From: Sphingobacteriaceae bacterium
Lineage (GTDB): Bacteria; Bacteroidota; Bacteroidia; Sphingobacteriales; Sphingobacteriaceae
DNA: 64,000 nt
Direction of reading: 5' to 3'
Assembly (NCBI GenBank): GCA_947460875.1
Contig: CANHGR010000003.1
Coordinates: forward strand, 1-64,000
In this document: one piece after another, positions 46,841-55,625 of the stretch
How the letters are laid out: the number at the start of each line of letters is the position of its first letter
Position numbering within the stretch: position 1 is the first letter of the stretch
Notes under the pieces: model-generated
Databases searched by the model: none
What the model saw: only the letters and a program-made list of their open reading frames with translations
Told to the model about the DNA's origin: nothing
Made by a program: the position numbers and the translations under genes

Positions 46841-47887
46841 TTAAACAAATTTTTTCAGGTTTTCAAAAATTAGTTTAGGAAGTGCGAGGTTTTCAAAATC
46901 TGCCTGAGAAGCATAGAACCACTCGCTTTTCTCAATAAACTGATCTTCGAAGTTTTCTATTTCTATAAAGATTGCATATATATTTTGATGGCTCAACATA
47001 TGTTTTCGTGGCTGATGTACGGATCGGATAATGGCTCTCTCACCGAAGAACTCTTTAAATTGCTGATCATTAACTATTTGATAGGGCGGAAATTCAGCAG
47101 ATGTTTCAAAAAGCGGAAATTCATGCAAATTTTGCCAAATATCATTTGGCCCTCTTTTGTTCAGTAATATCTTTTCATCCCTTCTGGCAACGATATAATT
47201 AAAGTACCGATTCCTATTAGGTTGCTTTTTTAGCTTAACAGGAAGCTCGTCAATTCGATTATCCCGGTAGGCAACGCAAGCAGACCGTAAAGGACAGATA
47301 AAACAATCGGGTTTTTTATACCGGCATTGCAGCGATCCAAACTCCATGATCGCTTGATTATAAAGACCCGGGTGGGATGGATCAATCAGATCGTTAGCTA
47401 GGTCGAAAAAAAGTCTTTTCCCTTTCGAGGAATTTATAACTTCATCAATTCCAAAATATCGCGATAGTAAACGAAAGACGTTGCCATCGACAACCGCCTT
47501 AACTTCGTTAGCAGAAAAAGAGGAAATTGCTGCAGCAGTATATTCACCAATACCTTTCAATTTAATTAGTTTAGCATATGAAGTCGGGAAATACCCTTCG
47601 TGCTCCTCCATCACCACGTTTGCCGTAAAGTGCATATTTCTGCCGCGAGAATAATAACCCAAGCCTTGCCAAAGATTAAGCACCTTATCTTCTGATGCAG
47701 CGGCAAAATGAGAAACAGTGGGAAATTCCTCGATGAAGCGAGTAAAATAAGGCAAGCCCTGTTCTATCCGAGTTTGCTGCATGATAATCTCAGACAACCA
47801 AATGATATAGGGATCATGAGTATTTCGCCAGGGAAGTTCGCGTTTGTGTTCATTATACCAGCTAATTATCTCTTGAGAAAAATTCAT
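46841..47887 (-). CDS. mutY: A/G-specific adenine glycosylase MutY
   Basis: A 348-residue DNA glycosylase that removes adenine mispaired with 8-oxoguanine. The opening SWYNEHKRELPWRNTHDPY and QQTRIEQ (catalytic Glu region) are typical. A helix-hairpin-helix is in LKGIGEYTAAAISSFS with the catalytic Asp in VDGNVFRLL, and a [4Fe-4S] cluster site has the spacing C-x6-C-x2-C-x5-C (CRYKKPDCFICPLRSAC). The C-terminal third is the NUDIX-like 8-oxoG recognition domain. It is transcribed leftward from a shared promoter region opposite the HU gene, with ssb next. Confidence 0.96.
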   Translation of the reverse strand: MNFSQEIISWYNEHKRELPWRNTHDPYIIWLSEIIMQQTRIEQGLPYFTRFIEEFPTVSHFAAASEDKVLNLWQGLGYYSRGRNMHFTANVVMEEHEGYFPTSYAKLIKLKGIGEYTAAAISSFSANEVKAVVDGNVFRLLSRYFGIDEVINSSKGKRLFFDLANDLIDPSHPGLYNQAIMEFGSLQCRYKKPDCFICPLRSACVAYRDNRIDELPVKLKKQPNRNRYFNYIVARRDEKILLNKRGPNDIWQNLHEFPLFETSAEFPPYQIVNDQQFKEFFGERAIIRSVHQPRKHMLSHQNIYAIFIEIENFEDQFIEKSEWFYASQADFENLALPKLIFENLKKFV

Positions 47888-47939
47888 AAATTGATGTGCT
47901 TGAGCAAAGCTAAAAGGGCTTTTAATTGTAGATTCTCCG

Positions 47940-47947
47940 CAAAAATA
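47940..47947 (-). promoter_or_regulatory. -7 promoter element TATTTTTG for mutY-ssb
   Basis: TAnnTTTG match on the minus strand, 53 bases before the mutY ATG. Confidence 0.6.
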
Positions 47948-48020
47948 GCTTACTGATTGTCTTATAGCGAGTTGATTTTAAAAAAACTCTCATTTATTTC
48001 AGAAATCCAATTAAAACCAA

Positions 48021-48028
48021 TACTTTTG
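48021..48028 (+). promoter_or_regulatory. -7 promoter element TACTTTTG for the HU gene
   Basis: TAnnTTTG match 48 bases before the HU ATG. It diverges from the mutY promoter about 75 bp away. Confidence 0.68.
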
Positions 48029-48075
48029 CAACCCAAAATCAAACAAACTGATACAAATTAATAAAGTTAAAAAAT

Positions 48076-48366
48076 ATGACTAAAGCAGAAATTATTGCAG
48101 AAATCTCTAATAAAACGGGGATTGAGAAAGTAGACGTTCAGGAAACAGTTGAAGCATTTTTTAAAGTGATTAAAGGAGCGATGGTTAGCGGCGAAAATGT
48201 ATATGTAAGAGGTTTTGGAAGTTTCGTTGTTAAGAAGAGAGCCGAAAAAACAGCTCGTAACATTTCGAAAAATACAGCTATTATAATTCCCGAACATTTT
48301 GTCCCTAGCTTTAAACCTGCGAAAATTTTTGTAGAAAAGGTAAAGACCGGAAACAAAAAGAAGTAA
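48076..48366 (+). CDS. HU/IHF family DNA-binding protein
   Basis: A 96-residue histone-like protein. The helical dimerisation half (MTKAEIIAEISNKTGIEKVDVQETVEAFFKVIK, given as residues 1-33) is followed by the GENVYVRGFGSFVVKKR core, the DNA-clamp arm (ISKNTAIIIPEHFVPSFKPAK) and a lysine-rich end. The usual RNPxT arm tip is ISKNT, so the intercalating proline is not at its normal place. It compacts and bends DNA. The TPR gene follows 21 bp downstream. Confidence 0.92.
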   Translation: MTKAEIIAEISNKTGIEKVDVQETVEAFFKVIKGAMVSGENVYVRGFGSFVVKKRAEKTARNISKNTAIIIPEHFVPSFKPAKIFVEKVKTGNKKK

Positions 48367-48387
48367 TAAAGAACATTACCCGAAGCA

Positions 48388-49236
48388 ATGGTTAAGAAAC
48401 AGCAATTTATCGTAATCGGATCAATAGTTATATTGATGGGATTACTGCTGTCTTTAGAAATCAAAGGTTTAGTTAAGCCTACTGAACAAAACGATGCCAG
48501 CGGTTCTGCGGCTTCATCTGCAACACAAACAATCTCAATAGAAAGCGTTTCTACTATCGCAAAGCAAGGCATTGATGCTAATCTCGCGCAAGAGATTACA
48601 GCAATGGAGGCGCGTTTAAAAAATGCTGGCGGTGCTGAAAAGATTGCCTTACAAAAAGATCTTGCTCAGAAATGGGATGATGTTGCACAACCCGCTCCTG
48701 CTGCTTTATACTATGAAGCTGTGGCTCAAGCTGAGATTACTTTTGAAAATTGGCTAAAGGCCGGCAACTTGTTTACAAGCGCCTACCAAAGTTCACAAGA
48801 TTCTTTAATGCAAACAGGCCTAATTCAAAAAGCTATATCTTCCTACCAAAAAGCTATAGAAAAGAATTCCACTAGCCTGGATGCTAAAACGGGGCTTGGA
48901 GTAGCATATGTTAGCGGCGGTACACAAGGCCCTATGCAAGGCATTCAATTGTTGCAAGGAGTAGTCAAAGAAGATCCAAAAAATACGAAGGCCAACATGG
49001 CTCTCGGCAGATTTTCAATGCAATCCGGACAATATGAAAAAGCGATAGAGCGCTTCAAAACTGTCATTGAACAAAAGCCCGACCTAGAGGCATACTTCCT
49101 GCTTGCAACAAGTTATGAGAGCCTCGGCATGAATACAGAAAGTATCGCTGCCTATGAAAAAAGTAAAAGTTTGGGTGCAGACCCGAACCTCACAAAATTT
49201 GTAGACGGAAAGATTGAAGAACTAAGAAAAAATTAA
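48388..49236 (+). CDS. Membrane-anchored tetratricopeptide repeat protein
   Basis: A 282-residue protein. A single N-terminal membrane segment (FIVIGSIVILMGLLLSLEI) is followed by a low-complexity linker and at least four TPR-like helical pairs (ALYYEAVAQAEITFENWLKAGNLF, AISSYQKAIEKNSTSLDAKTGLGVAY, AKTNMALGRF-like ANMALGRFSMQSGQYEKAIERF, AYFLLATSYESLGMNTESIAAYEKS, each a short quoted stretch). It is probably a periplasm-facing scaffold. The function is not known. Its place between HU and the ribonuclease G gene is common in the phylum. Confidence 0.82.
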   Translation: MVKKQQFIVIGSIVILMGLLLSLEIKGLVKPTEQNDASGSAASSATQTISIESVSTIAKQGIDANLAQEITAMEARLKNAGGAEKIALQKDLAQKWDDVAQPAPAALYYEAVAQAEITFENWLKAGNLFTSAYQSSQDSLMQTGLIQKAISSYQKAIEKNSTSLDAKTGLGVAYVSGGTQGPMQGIQLLQGVVKEDPKNTKANMALGRFSMQSGQYEKAIERFKTVIEQKPDLEAYFLLATSYESLGMNTESIAAYEKSKSLGADPNLTKFVDGKIEELRKN

Positions 49237-49264
49237 TTTACAACGACATTTAAAACTTAAAACT

Positions 49265-49354
49265 ATGCCAAGCGGAAAGAAAAGAAAAAGACATAAAATG
49301 GCCACTCATAAACGCAAAAAGCGTTTAAGAAAGAACAGGCATAAGAAAAAGTAA
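49265..49354 (+). CDS. AURKAIP1/COX24-domain mini-protein (29 aa)
   Basis: MPSGKKRKRHK then MATHKRKKRLRKNRHKKK, 29 residues with 18 Lys/Arg. This is the COX24/AURKAIP1-type sequence annotated widely in Bacteroidota. The mitochondrial relative is the small-subunit ribosomal protein mS38, so ribosome association is a sensible inference. It lies 28 bp after the TPR gene. At 29 codons it is easily missed by standard gene calling. Confidence 0.85.
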   Translation: MPSGKKRKRHKMATHKRKKRLRKNRHKKK

Positions 49355-49427
49355 TATTCCCGCCAAGTAATCTATAGTACAACGATTACATCATTCTTGT
49401 TTTTAGAGCTATAGATTCTAAATTGGG

Positions 49428-49458
49428 ACCTTCATGCATTTTATGCAGAAGGTTTTTT
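49428..49458 (+). terminator. Intrinsic terminator after the HU-TPR-COX24 group
   Basis: ACCTTC and GAAGGT with an inner TGCA/TGCA pairing form a strong hairpin followed by TTTTTT. It separates the HU group from the ribonuclease gene. Confidence 0.82.
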
Positions 49459-49493
49459 CCTATATTCATATTTTCTGGTAAGTGTTGGACATT

Positions 49494-49508
49494 AGTGGCT
49501 TCGCCACT
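49494..49508 (+). promoter_or_regulatory. Short leader hairpin before the ribonuclease G gene
   Basis: AGTGGC-TTC-GCCACT is a perfect 6-bp stem 15 bases before the TTG start. It has no T-tract, so it is not a terminator. It could affect translation or serve as an autoregulatory cleavage site, as 5' leaders of RNase E/G genes sometimes do. Confidence 0.45.
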
Positions 49509-49523
49509 CTTAAAACTTAGCTG

Positions 49524-51074
49524 TTGGTAAAAGAATTAATAATCAATTCATCCGAAAACGGGGTGACTATAGCTTTACTGCAAGACAAACAACTTGTAGA
49601 GCTTCATACAGAGCTCGTTAATAACAATTATTCTGTTGGCGACATATATCTGGGTAAGATTAAAAAAATCATGCCCGGACTAAATGCTGCTTTCGTAGAT
49701 GTCGGCTATGAAAAGGATGCTTTTCTACACTATCTCGACCTGGGTTCGCAAGTAAACTCCCTTATCAAGCTGACAAAGCTCATAAAGAACGGAAGCTATA
49801 AAGAGAAGCTACTTAATAACTTCCGGATGGAGCCAGAAATCAATAAGTCGGGTAAGATATCTGAATTGCTTAGTCGCAATATGATGCTTCCTGTACAAAT
49901 TGCTAAGGAACCTATTTCTACAAAAGGCCCGCGCCTTAGTTCAGACCTTTCTATAGCCGGACGTTTTGTAGTATTAGTACCTTTTTCTGATGCCACATCT
50001 ATTTCTAAAAAGATCAAGAGCAACTCAGAGCGAAACCGATTAAAGAAGATTGTAGAAAGTATTAAACCTAAAAATTTCGGGGTTATAGTTCGTACAGTTT
50101 CAGAAGGCAAAGGAGTGGCAGAGTTGCAAAAGGACCTTTTAGACCTAGTAGCAAAGTGGGAATCCTTTACCACGCGCCTTCCTACAACCGAGCCCTCTAA
50201 AAAGATTCTAGGCGAGATGGGCAGAACTTCGACCATCTTGCGTGATATTTTAAATGCGGATTTCACAAATATTTATGTGAACGATGCTGCCATTTATGAA
50301 GATGTGCGCCTGTATGTTCAAGAGATATCGCCTGAACTCGAAAAAATCGTAAAGTTGCATAAAGGTCGAGAACCGATATTTGAACACTTCGGTATCGACA
50401 AGCAAATAAAGAATTCATTTGGCAGAACAGTCAATCTTGCCGGTGGAGCCTATCTGGTAGTGGAACATACGGAAGCACTGCATGTTATTGATGTGAACAG
50501 CGGAAATCGTACGGCAAGCAAAGAAACACAAGAAGAAAATGCCACTCAGGTAAATAAAGAAGCCGCACGCGAAATTGCGCGTCAACTTAGACTTCGTGAC
50601 ATGGGCGGAATTGTCGTAATCGATTTTATCGATATGCACAAAGCTCAAAACCGTAAAGAACTTTTCGATTATCTCCGGGAACAAATGGCACTTGATCGTG
50701 CTAAGCACACTATTCTTCCTCCAAGTAAGTTTGGTCTTGTTCAAATTACACGTCAACGTGTTCGGCCTGAAATGAATATTGTTACCAACGAAAAATGTCC
50801 TGCATGTGGTGGCACCGGAGAAATTAAAGCAAGTATCCTGTTGATGGACGATATTGAAAATAACCTTGCCTATATTCTAAATGAGCAAAACGAGAAAAAT
50901 ATCAGTCTTAATGTTCATCCTTATGTTGAAGCCTACATTAGAAAGGGATTAATATCCAAACAATGGAAATGGCTATTTAAGTACGGAAAATGGATAAAAG
51001 TCGATGGAATTGCATCTCATTTTCTTACGGAATTCCATTTTATTAATTCTAGAAGCGAAGAAATTAAGTTATAA
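49524..51074 (+). CDS. rng: Ribonuclease E/G family protein
   Basis: A 516-residue endoribonuclease of RNase G type. An S1 RNA-binding segment lies at about 35-130 (GDIYLGKIKKIMPGLNAAFVDVGYEKDAFLHYLDL, quoted by its first residues), interrupted by a Bacteroidota-type insertion. A catalytic DNase I-like domain follows with metal-binding aspartates (VIDVNSG and VVIDFIDM), and a zinc-link-type CPACGGTG lies near residue 430. It lacks the long scaffold region of RNase E. It processes rRNA and decays mRNA. The TTG start gives the family-standard beginning MVKELII. Confidence 0.93.
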   Translation: MVKELIINSSENGVTIALLQDKQLVELHTELVNNNYSVGDIYLGKIKKIMPGLNAAFVDVGYEKDAFLHYLDLGSQVNSLIKLTKLIKNGSYKEKLLNNFRMEPEINKSGKISELLSRNMMLPVQIAKEPISTKGPRLSSDLSIAGRFVVLVPFSDATSISKKIKSNSERNRLKKIVESIKPKNFGVIVRTVSEGKGVAELQKDLLDLVAKWESFTTRLPTTEPSKKILGEMGRTSTILRDILNADFTNIYVNDAAIYEDVRLYVQEISPELEKIVKLHKGREPIFEHFGIDKQIKNSFGRTVNLAGGAYLVVEHTEALHVIDVNSGNRTASKETQEENATQVNKEAAREIARQLRLRDMGGIVVIDFIDMHKAQNRKELFDYLREQMALDRAKHTILPPSKFGLVQITRQRVRPEMNIVTNEKCPACGGTGEIKASILLMDDIENNLAYILNEQNEKNISLNVHPYVEAYIRKGLISKQWKWLFKYGKWIKVDGIASHFLTEFHFINSRSEEIKL

Positions 51075-51080
51075 TTTACG

Positions 51081-51098
51081 TCCCGATGGCAATCGGGA
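51081..51098 (+). terminator. Palindrome TCCCGAT-GGCA-ATCGGGA between rng and radA
   Basis: A perfect 7-bp stem with a 4-base loop, 7 bp after the rng stop. There is no T-tract, so termination is uncertain. A related TCCCGAC/GTCGGGA palindrome lies at the carB promoter. Confidence 0.4.
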
Positions 51099-51165
51099 TG
51101 AGATTTAGAATTACAGTTTTTAAGTCTAAAATCGTAAATCGTACTTCTAAAAACCGTAAATCAAA

Positions 51166-52581
51166 TTGGCTAAAATTAAATCTGCCTATTTCTGCCAAAG
51201 TTGTGGCTACCAGTCGCCAAAATGGTTGGGAAAATGCTCCGCTTGCGGAGAATGGAATACCTTTGTCGAAGAGATTATAGAGAAACCAAATACTTCCATC
51301 CCGGAATGGAAATCCTCTTCAACTTCTTTAACGAGAGCAAACCAGCCGGTTGCCATACATAAAATTATATTTTCCGAAGAAAATAGATTGATCACTCCGG
51401 ACAAGGAGCTGAACAGAGTTTTAGGAGGCGGAATTGTTGCAGGCTCGTTGGTACTCATCGGCGGTGAACCGGGCATAGGCAAGTCCACGCTGATGCTTCA
51501 AATTGCTATGAACCTACCGGGATTAAAGGTTTTGTACATATCTGGCGAAGAAAGTGAACAACAGATAAAGATGCGGGCAGAAAGACTAGGTCCACAACCC
51601 GCTGAAGGAGTAACAAGGACAACAACTCACCCGGAGGGCAAAGGAACGTACATCCTTACCGAAACATCCACCCAGAATATCTTTAAACAAATTGAAATTC
51701 TTGAACCCGATATAGTCGTTGTTGATTCGATTCAAACCCTATATTCGGCTCATATTGAATCAACTCCAGGAAGTGTTTCACAAGTGCGTGAGTGTACTGC
51801 AGAGCTGCTTCGCTTTGCCAAAGAAACCTCAACTCCTGTTTTCTTAATCGGGCATATCACTAAAGATGGCATGATTGCTGGTCCGAAGATTTTGGAACAT
51901 ATGGTAGATACCGTACTTCAATTTGAAGGAGATCGTCATCATGTATACCGTATTCTAAGAACGGTCAAAAACCGTTTCGGTTCAGCATCAGAATTGGGAA
52001 TTTATGAAATGCAGGGTGATGGCTTACGCGAGGTTTCGAATCCTTCTGAAATTCTACTTTCTGAAAGAGATGAACCATTGAGTGGAATCACGATTTCTGC
52101 CATGCTAGAAGGCCTCAGGCCGATGCTGATAGAGACGCAGGCGCTTGTAAGCACCTCTGCATATGGCACGCCTCAAAGGTCTGCAACTGGCTTTGACACC
52201 AAAAGAATGAACATGCTCCTTGCAGTGCTTGAAAAAAGATGTGGTTTCAGACTGGGTACCAAGGATGTCTTTCTAAACATCGCTGGTGGACTACGAGTTG
52301 ACGATCCGGCAATAGATCTGGCTGTGATCATTGCAGTTATTTCATCGCATGAAGACATGCCGGTTTCGTCTAAAACCTGCTTTGCTGCAGAAGTCGGACT
52401 TTCTGGCGAAATACGGGCAGTGAACCGCATTGAGCAGCGTATCGCAGAAGCAGAAAAACTAGGATTCGAACAGATCTATATATCTAAATACAATAAAAAA
52501 GGCCTTGATATTAAGCGCTATAAAATTGAAATCAAGACTGTTTCAAAGGTCGAAGAAGTGTTTAACTCGTTGTTTGGCTAA
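51166..52581 (+). CDS. radA: DNA repair protein RadA
   Basis: A 471-residue RecA-like helicase that promotes branch migration in recombination repair. A zinc finger at residues about 10-27 has the spacing C-x2-C-x10-C-x2-C. Walker A is GGEPGIGKST, Walker B is DIVVVDSIQT, the RadA signature is KNRFGSASE, and the C-terminal third is a Lon-protease-like domain (GGLRVDDPAIDLAVIIAVISS, quoted as a landmark; it is thought to be non-proteolytic). The start is TTG, giving MAKIKSAYFCQSCG. Confidence 0.96.
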   Translation: MAKIKSAYFCQSCGYQSPKWLGKCSACGEWNTFVEEIIEKPNTSIPEWKSSSTSLTRANQPVAIHKIIFSEENRLITPDKELNRVLGGGIVAGSLVLIGGEPGIGKSTLMLQIAMNLPGLKVLYISGEESEQQIKMRAERLGPQPAEGVTRTTTHPEGKGTYILTETSTQNIFKQIEILEPDIVVVDSIQTLYSAHIESTPGSVSQVRECTAELLRFAKETSTPVFLIGHITKDGMIAGPKILEHMVDTVLQFEGDRHHVYRILRTVKNRFGSASELGIYEMQGDGLREVSNPSEILLSERDEPLSGITISAMLEGLRPMLIETQALVSTSAYGTPQRSATGFDTKRMNMLLAVLEKRCGFRLGTKDVFLNIAGGLRVDDPAIDLAVIIAVISSHEDMPVSSKTCFAAEVGLSGEIRAVNRIEQRIAEAEKLGFEQIYISKYNKKGLDIKRYKIEIKTVSKVEEVFNSLFG

Positions 52582-52651
52582 ACGTTATAGCCAAGAGTTT
52601 AAAGCCTGGACTGTACGTTTTTTTAATTAAAATTTGCTCTGAGCTCTAAAT

Positions 52652-55468
52652 TTATTTACTCAAATACATCGACTTATCCTTATATAGCTTCCTGAAATAA
52701 GGATCCTCAGTATCTTTAATAAATCGTATCGCTTCGCCGGTTGATTTCATTTCAGGTCCCAATTGTTTTTCAACTTCAGGAAATTTATCAAATGAGAAAA
52801 CAGGTTCTTTTATCGCAAAGCCTTCAAGCTTTCTCACAATTGTAAAGTCTTTCAATTTGTTCGCTCCAAGCATCACTTTAGTTGCAATATTGACATAAGG
52901 AACATCGTATGCCTTCGCGATAAAAGGAACAGTTCTTGACGCTCTAGGATTAGCTTCAATTACATAAACGATCTCATCCTTTACTGCAAATTGAATATTT
53001 AATAAACCTCTAACGTTTAGCGCCTTAGCAATTTTAACTGTATATTCTTCCATTTGACTAATCACACTTGGCGAAAGATCAAAAGGTGGCAATACCGCAC
53101 TCGAATCTCCAGAGTGAATTCCGGCAGGTTCAATATGCTCCATTAACCCGACTATGTGTACATCGTCGCCGTCAGAAATTGAGTCTGATTCTGTTTCCGC
53201 AGCTCTATCTAGGAAATGATCAATTAGTACCCGATTGCCCGGCAGGTTTTTTAGAAGATTGACGACAGCAGTTTCCAGATCGGCATCGTTTATCACGATA
53301 CTCATCCCTTGACCACCAAGTACATAACTTGGCCGAACTAGTACTGGATAGCCCACTTTGTGTGCTACTTCAATTGCTTCCTCAGCACTTTCCGCTACAC
53401 CATATTTGGGATAAGGGATATTTAATTCTTTGAGTCTATCTGAAAAACGTCCGCGATCTTCTGCGATATCCATGTCATCGTACGAAGTGCCGATTATTTT
53501 AATACCATTCTCATGAAGCTTCTGGGCCATCTTTAGCGCTGTTTGTCCGCCTAGTTGAACAATTACACCCACAGGCTTTTCAAGTTCGATGATCTCACGC
53601 ACATGCTCCCAAAATACCGGCTCAAAATAAAGCTTATCGGCCATGTTAAAGTCGGTCGAAACTGTTTCTGGATTGCAATTGATCATTATCGACTCGTAGC
53701 CTGCCTCTTTTGCGGCAAGTAGACCGTGAACGCAGGAATAATCAAATTCAATGCCCTGACCAATACGATTTGGTCCGGAACCCAATACAATAATTTTTTT
53801 CTTTTCTGAAACAATCGACTCGTTTTCATCTTCGAACGTAGAATAGAAGTAAGGAGTCTTGGCCTGAAACTCTGCCGCACAGGTATCGACCATTTTATAA
53901 ACTCGCCTTATTCCCAATTCCATTCGCTGGGCATATACTTCGTCTTCGGTAACATTACCCAAAAGCCAGGCTATCTGTGCATCAGAATAACCTTTCTGTT
54001 TGAGGGTAATAAAGAAGTCTTTAGGAATATTTGTAAGCAAGTAGCGTTTTAACTCGGTTTCTAAAGTGATCAAATCCTGGATCTGGATAAGAAACCATTT
54101 GTCTATTTTAGTAGCCTTTCGAATCGATTCTAAAGGAACACCCAGACTCATTGCATCTTTTATATGGAACAATCTATCCCAACTTGGGTGCTCCAAACTG
54201 TGCATAATTTCTTCAAGATTACGACTTTCTCTGCCGTCTGCACCTAGTCCAAGGCGATTAGTTTCTAGACTTTGACAAGCTTTTTGCAATGCTTCAATAA
54301 AGGTGCGACCGATAGCCATTACCTCGCCAACAGATTTCATCTGCAAGCCTAATTCTTTATCGGCTCCTTTAAATTTATCAAAGTTCCAGCGAGGTATTTT
54401 TACAATCACATAATCAAGTGTAGGCTCAAAGTATGCAGAAGTTGTTTTGGTAATCTGATTTTCTATTTCGTCTAGATTGTAACCAATCGCTAGCTTGGCC
54501 GCAATTTTAGCTATCGGATATCCCGTTGCTTTAGAGGCTAATGCAGATGATCGCGAAACACGCGGATTTACTTCAATGGCAATAATATTTTCTGTCGCAG
54601 GGTCAACGGAGAATTGAACATTACAGCCGCCCGCAAAATTTCCGATCGCCCTCATGATCATGATAGCCTGGTTTCTCATATCCTGGTAACATCGATCACT
54701 CAACGTCATGGCCGGAGCTACTGTTATAGAATCGCCGGTATGGATCCCCATAGGATCAAAATTCTCTATTGAACAAATAATAATTACATTATCATTGCTA
54801 TCACGCAGCAATTCTAACTCGAATTCCTTCCAGCCGAACACTGCTCTTTCTACCAGCACTTCATGCGTTGGCGAAGCTTGCAAGCCGCGACTTAAAGCCT
54901 GGTCAAAGTCTTCCTTTTGGTGCACAAAACCGCCTCCCGTTCCTCCTAATGTATAAGACGGACGAATTACAAGTGGAAATCCGATAAGTTGAGCTGCCTC
55001 TTTTCCTTCTAAAAAAGAGTTTGCAATTTTTGAGGGTGCAACACCAACTCCGATTTCTACCATAAGCTTACGGAATTCCTCACGATTCTCCGTTTTCTCG
55101 ATAGCAGCGGTATCGACGCCAATTACCTTCACATTATATTTGTCCCAAATTCCTCGCTCTTCAGCCTCCTTACAAAGGTTAAGCGCAGTTTGCCCGCCCA
55201 TTGTAGGAAGGACGGCATCTATCTTCTGTTCCTGAAGTATTTTTTCAATACTTTCACAATTTAGCGGTAACAAATAAACATGATCAGCGATGACCTTGTC
55301 TGTCATAATTGTTGCCGGATTTGAATTAATGATCGATACAGAAATGCCTTCGTCTTTTAAAGAAAGCGAAGCTTGCGATCCTGCATAGTCGAATTCACAG
55401 GCCTGACCGATAATAATAGGTCCAGAACCAATGATTAGAACAGATTGAATGGAGTTGTCTCTTGGCAT
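52652..55468 (-). CDS. carB: Carbamoyl-phosphate synthase large subunit
   Basis: A 938-residue enzyme that makes carbamoyl phosphate for arginine and pyrimidine synthesis. Two ATP-grasp halves are visible, each with a GSGPxxIGQxxEFDY start (residues about 8 and 545) and a GGTGGG or GGQGM nucleotide loop. Both the carboxy-phosphate and carbamoyl-phosphate halves look complete. The chain ends just after STGEAIRFIKDTEDPYFRK, so the C-terminal MGS-like allosteric domain of the 1073-residue E. coli enzyme is absent, as in many Bacteroidota. The start MPRDNSIQ at 55468 is chosen because the promoter lies between it and the upstream ATG at 55534. carA is not nearby. Confidence 0.96.
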   Translation of the reverse strand: MPRDNSIQSVLIIGSGPIIIGQACEFDYAGSQASLSLKDEGISVSIINSNPATIMTDKVIADHVYLLPLNCESIEKILQEQKIDAVLPTMGGQTALNLCKEAEERGIWDKYNVKVIGVDTAAIEKTENREEFRKLMVEIGVGVAPSKIANSFLEGKEAAQLIGFPLVIRPSYTLGGTGGGFVHQKEDFDQALSRGLQASPTHEVLVERAVFGWKEFELELLRDSNDNVIIICSIENFDPMGIHTGDSITVAPAMTLSDRCYQDMRNQAIMIMRAIGNFAGGCNVQFSVDPATENIIAIEVNPRVSRSSALASKATGYPIAKIAAKLAIGYNLDEIENQITKTTSAYFEPTLDYVIVKIPRWNFDKFKGADKELGLQMKSVGEVMAIGRTFIEALQKACQSLETNRLGLGADGRESRNLEEIMHSLEHPSWDRLFHIKDAMSLGVPLESIRKATKIDKWFLIQIQDLITLETELKRYLLTNIPKDFFITLKQKGYSDAQIAWLLGNVTEDEVYAQRMELGIRRVYKMVDTCAAEFQAKTPYFYSTFEDENESIVSEKKKIIVLGSGPNRIGQGIEFDYSCVHGLLAAKEAGYESIMINCNPETVSTDFNMADKLYFEPVFWEHVREIIELEKPVGVIVQLGGQTALKMAQKLHENGIKIIGTSYDDMDIAEDRGRFSDRLKELNIPYPKYGVAESAEEAIEVAHKVGYPVLVRPSYVLGGQGMSIVINDADLETAVVNLLKNLPGNRVLIDHFLDRAAETESDSISDGDDVHIVGLMEHIEPAGIHSGDSSAVLPPFDLSPSVISQMEEYTVKIAKALNVRGLLNIQFAVKDEIVYVIEANPRASRTVPFIAKAYDVPYVNIATKVMLGANKLKDFTIVRKLEGFAIKEPVFSFDKFPEVEKQLGPEMKSTGEAIRFIKDTEDPYFRKLYKDKSMYLSK

Positions 55469-55508
55469 AGGTTTTAAAGCTTTGGGATTTCCTACGCGTG
55501 AAATGAAA

Positions 55509-55530
55509 ATCCCGACTTGTTTGTCGGGAT
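55509..55530. promoter_or_regulatory. Palindrome ATCCCGAC-TTGTTT-GTCGGGAT at the carB transcription start
   Basis: A perfect 8-bp inverted repeat directly downstream of the carB -7 element. It could be an operator, or a hairpin at the very 5' end of the mRNA. Confidence 0.45.
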
Positions 55531-55531
55531 G

Positions 55532-55539
55532 CAAAGATA
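55532..55539 (-). promoter_or_regulatory. -7 promoter element TATCTTTG for carB
   Basis: A perfect TAnnTTTG on the minus strand, 64 bases before the chosen ATG at 55468. It makes the in-frame ATG at 55534 unusable, because that codon lies within the element. Confidence 0.68.
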
Positions 55540-55610
55540 AGGTTTGAAAAAGTTTTTAAAGAGAATTATTTATATTTCTTGGATTTTATTAGAAACAAAT
55601 ATCACTCGCT

Positions 55611-55618
55611 TACATTTG
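55611..55618 (+). promoter_or_regulatory. -7 promoter element TACATTTG for pnuC
   Basis: A perfect TAnnTTTG only 7 bases before the ATG at 55626. If that ATG is used, the mRNA would be leaderless or nearly so. An alternative in-frame ATG lies at 55671. Confidence 0.6.
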
Positions 55619-55625
55619 CGATGTA

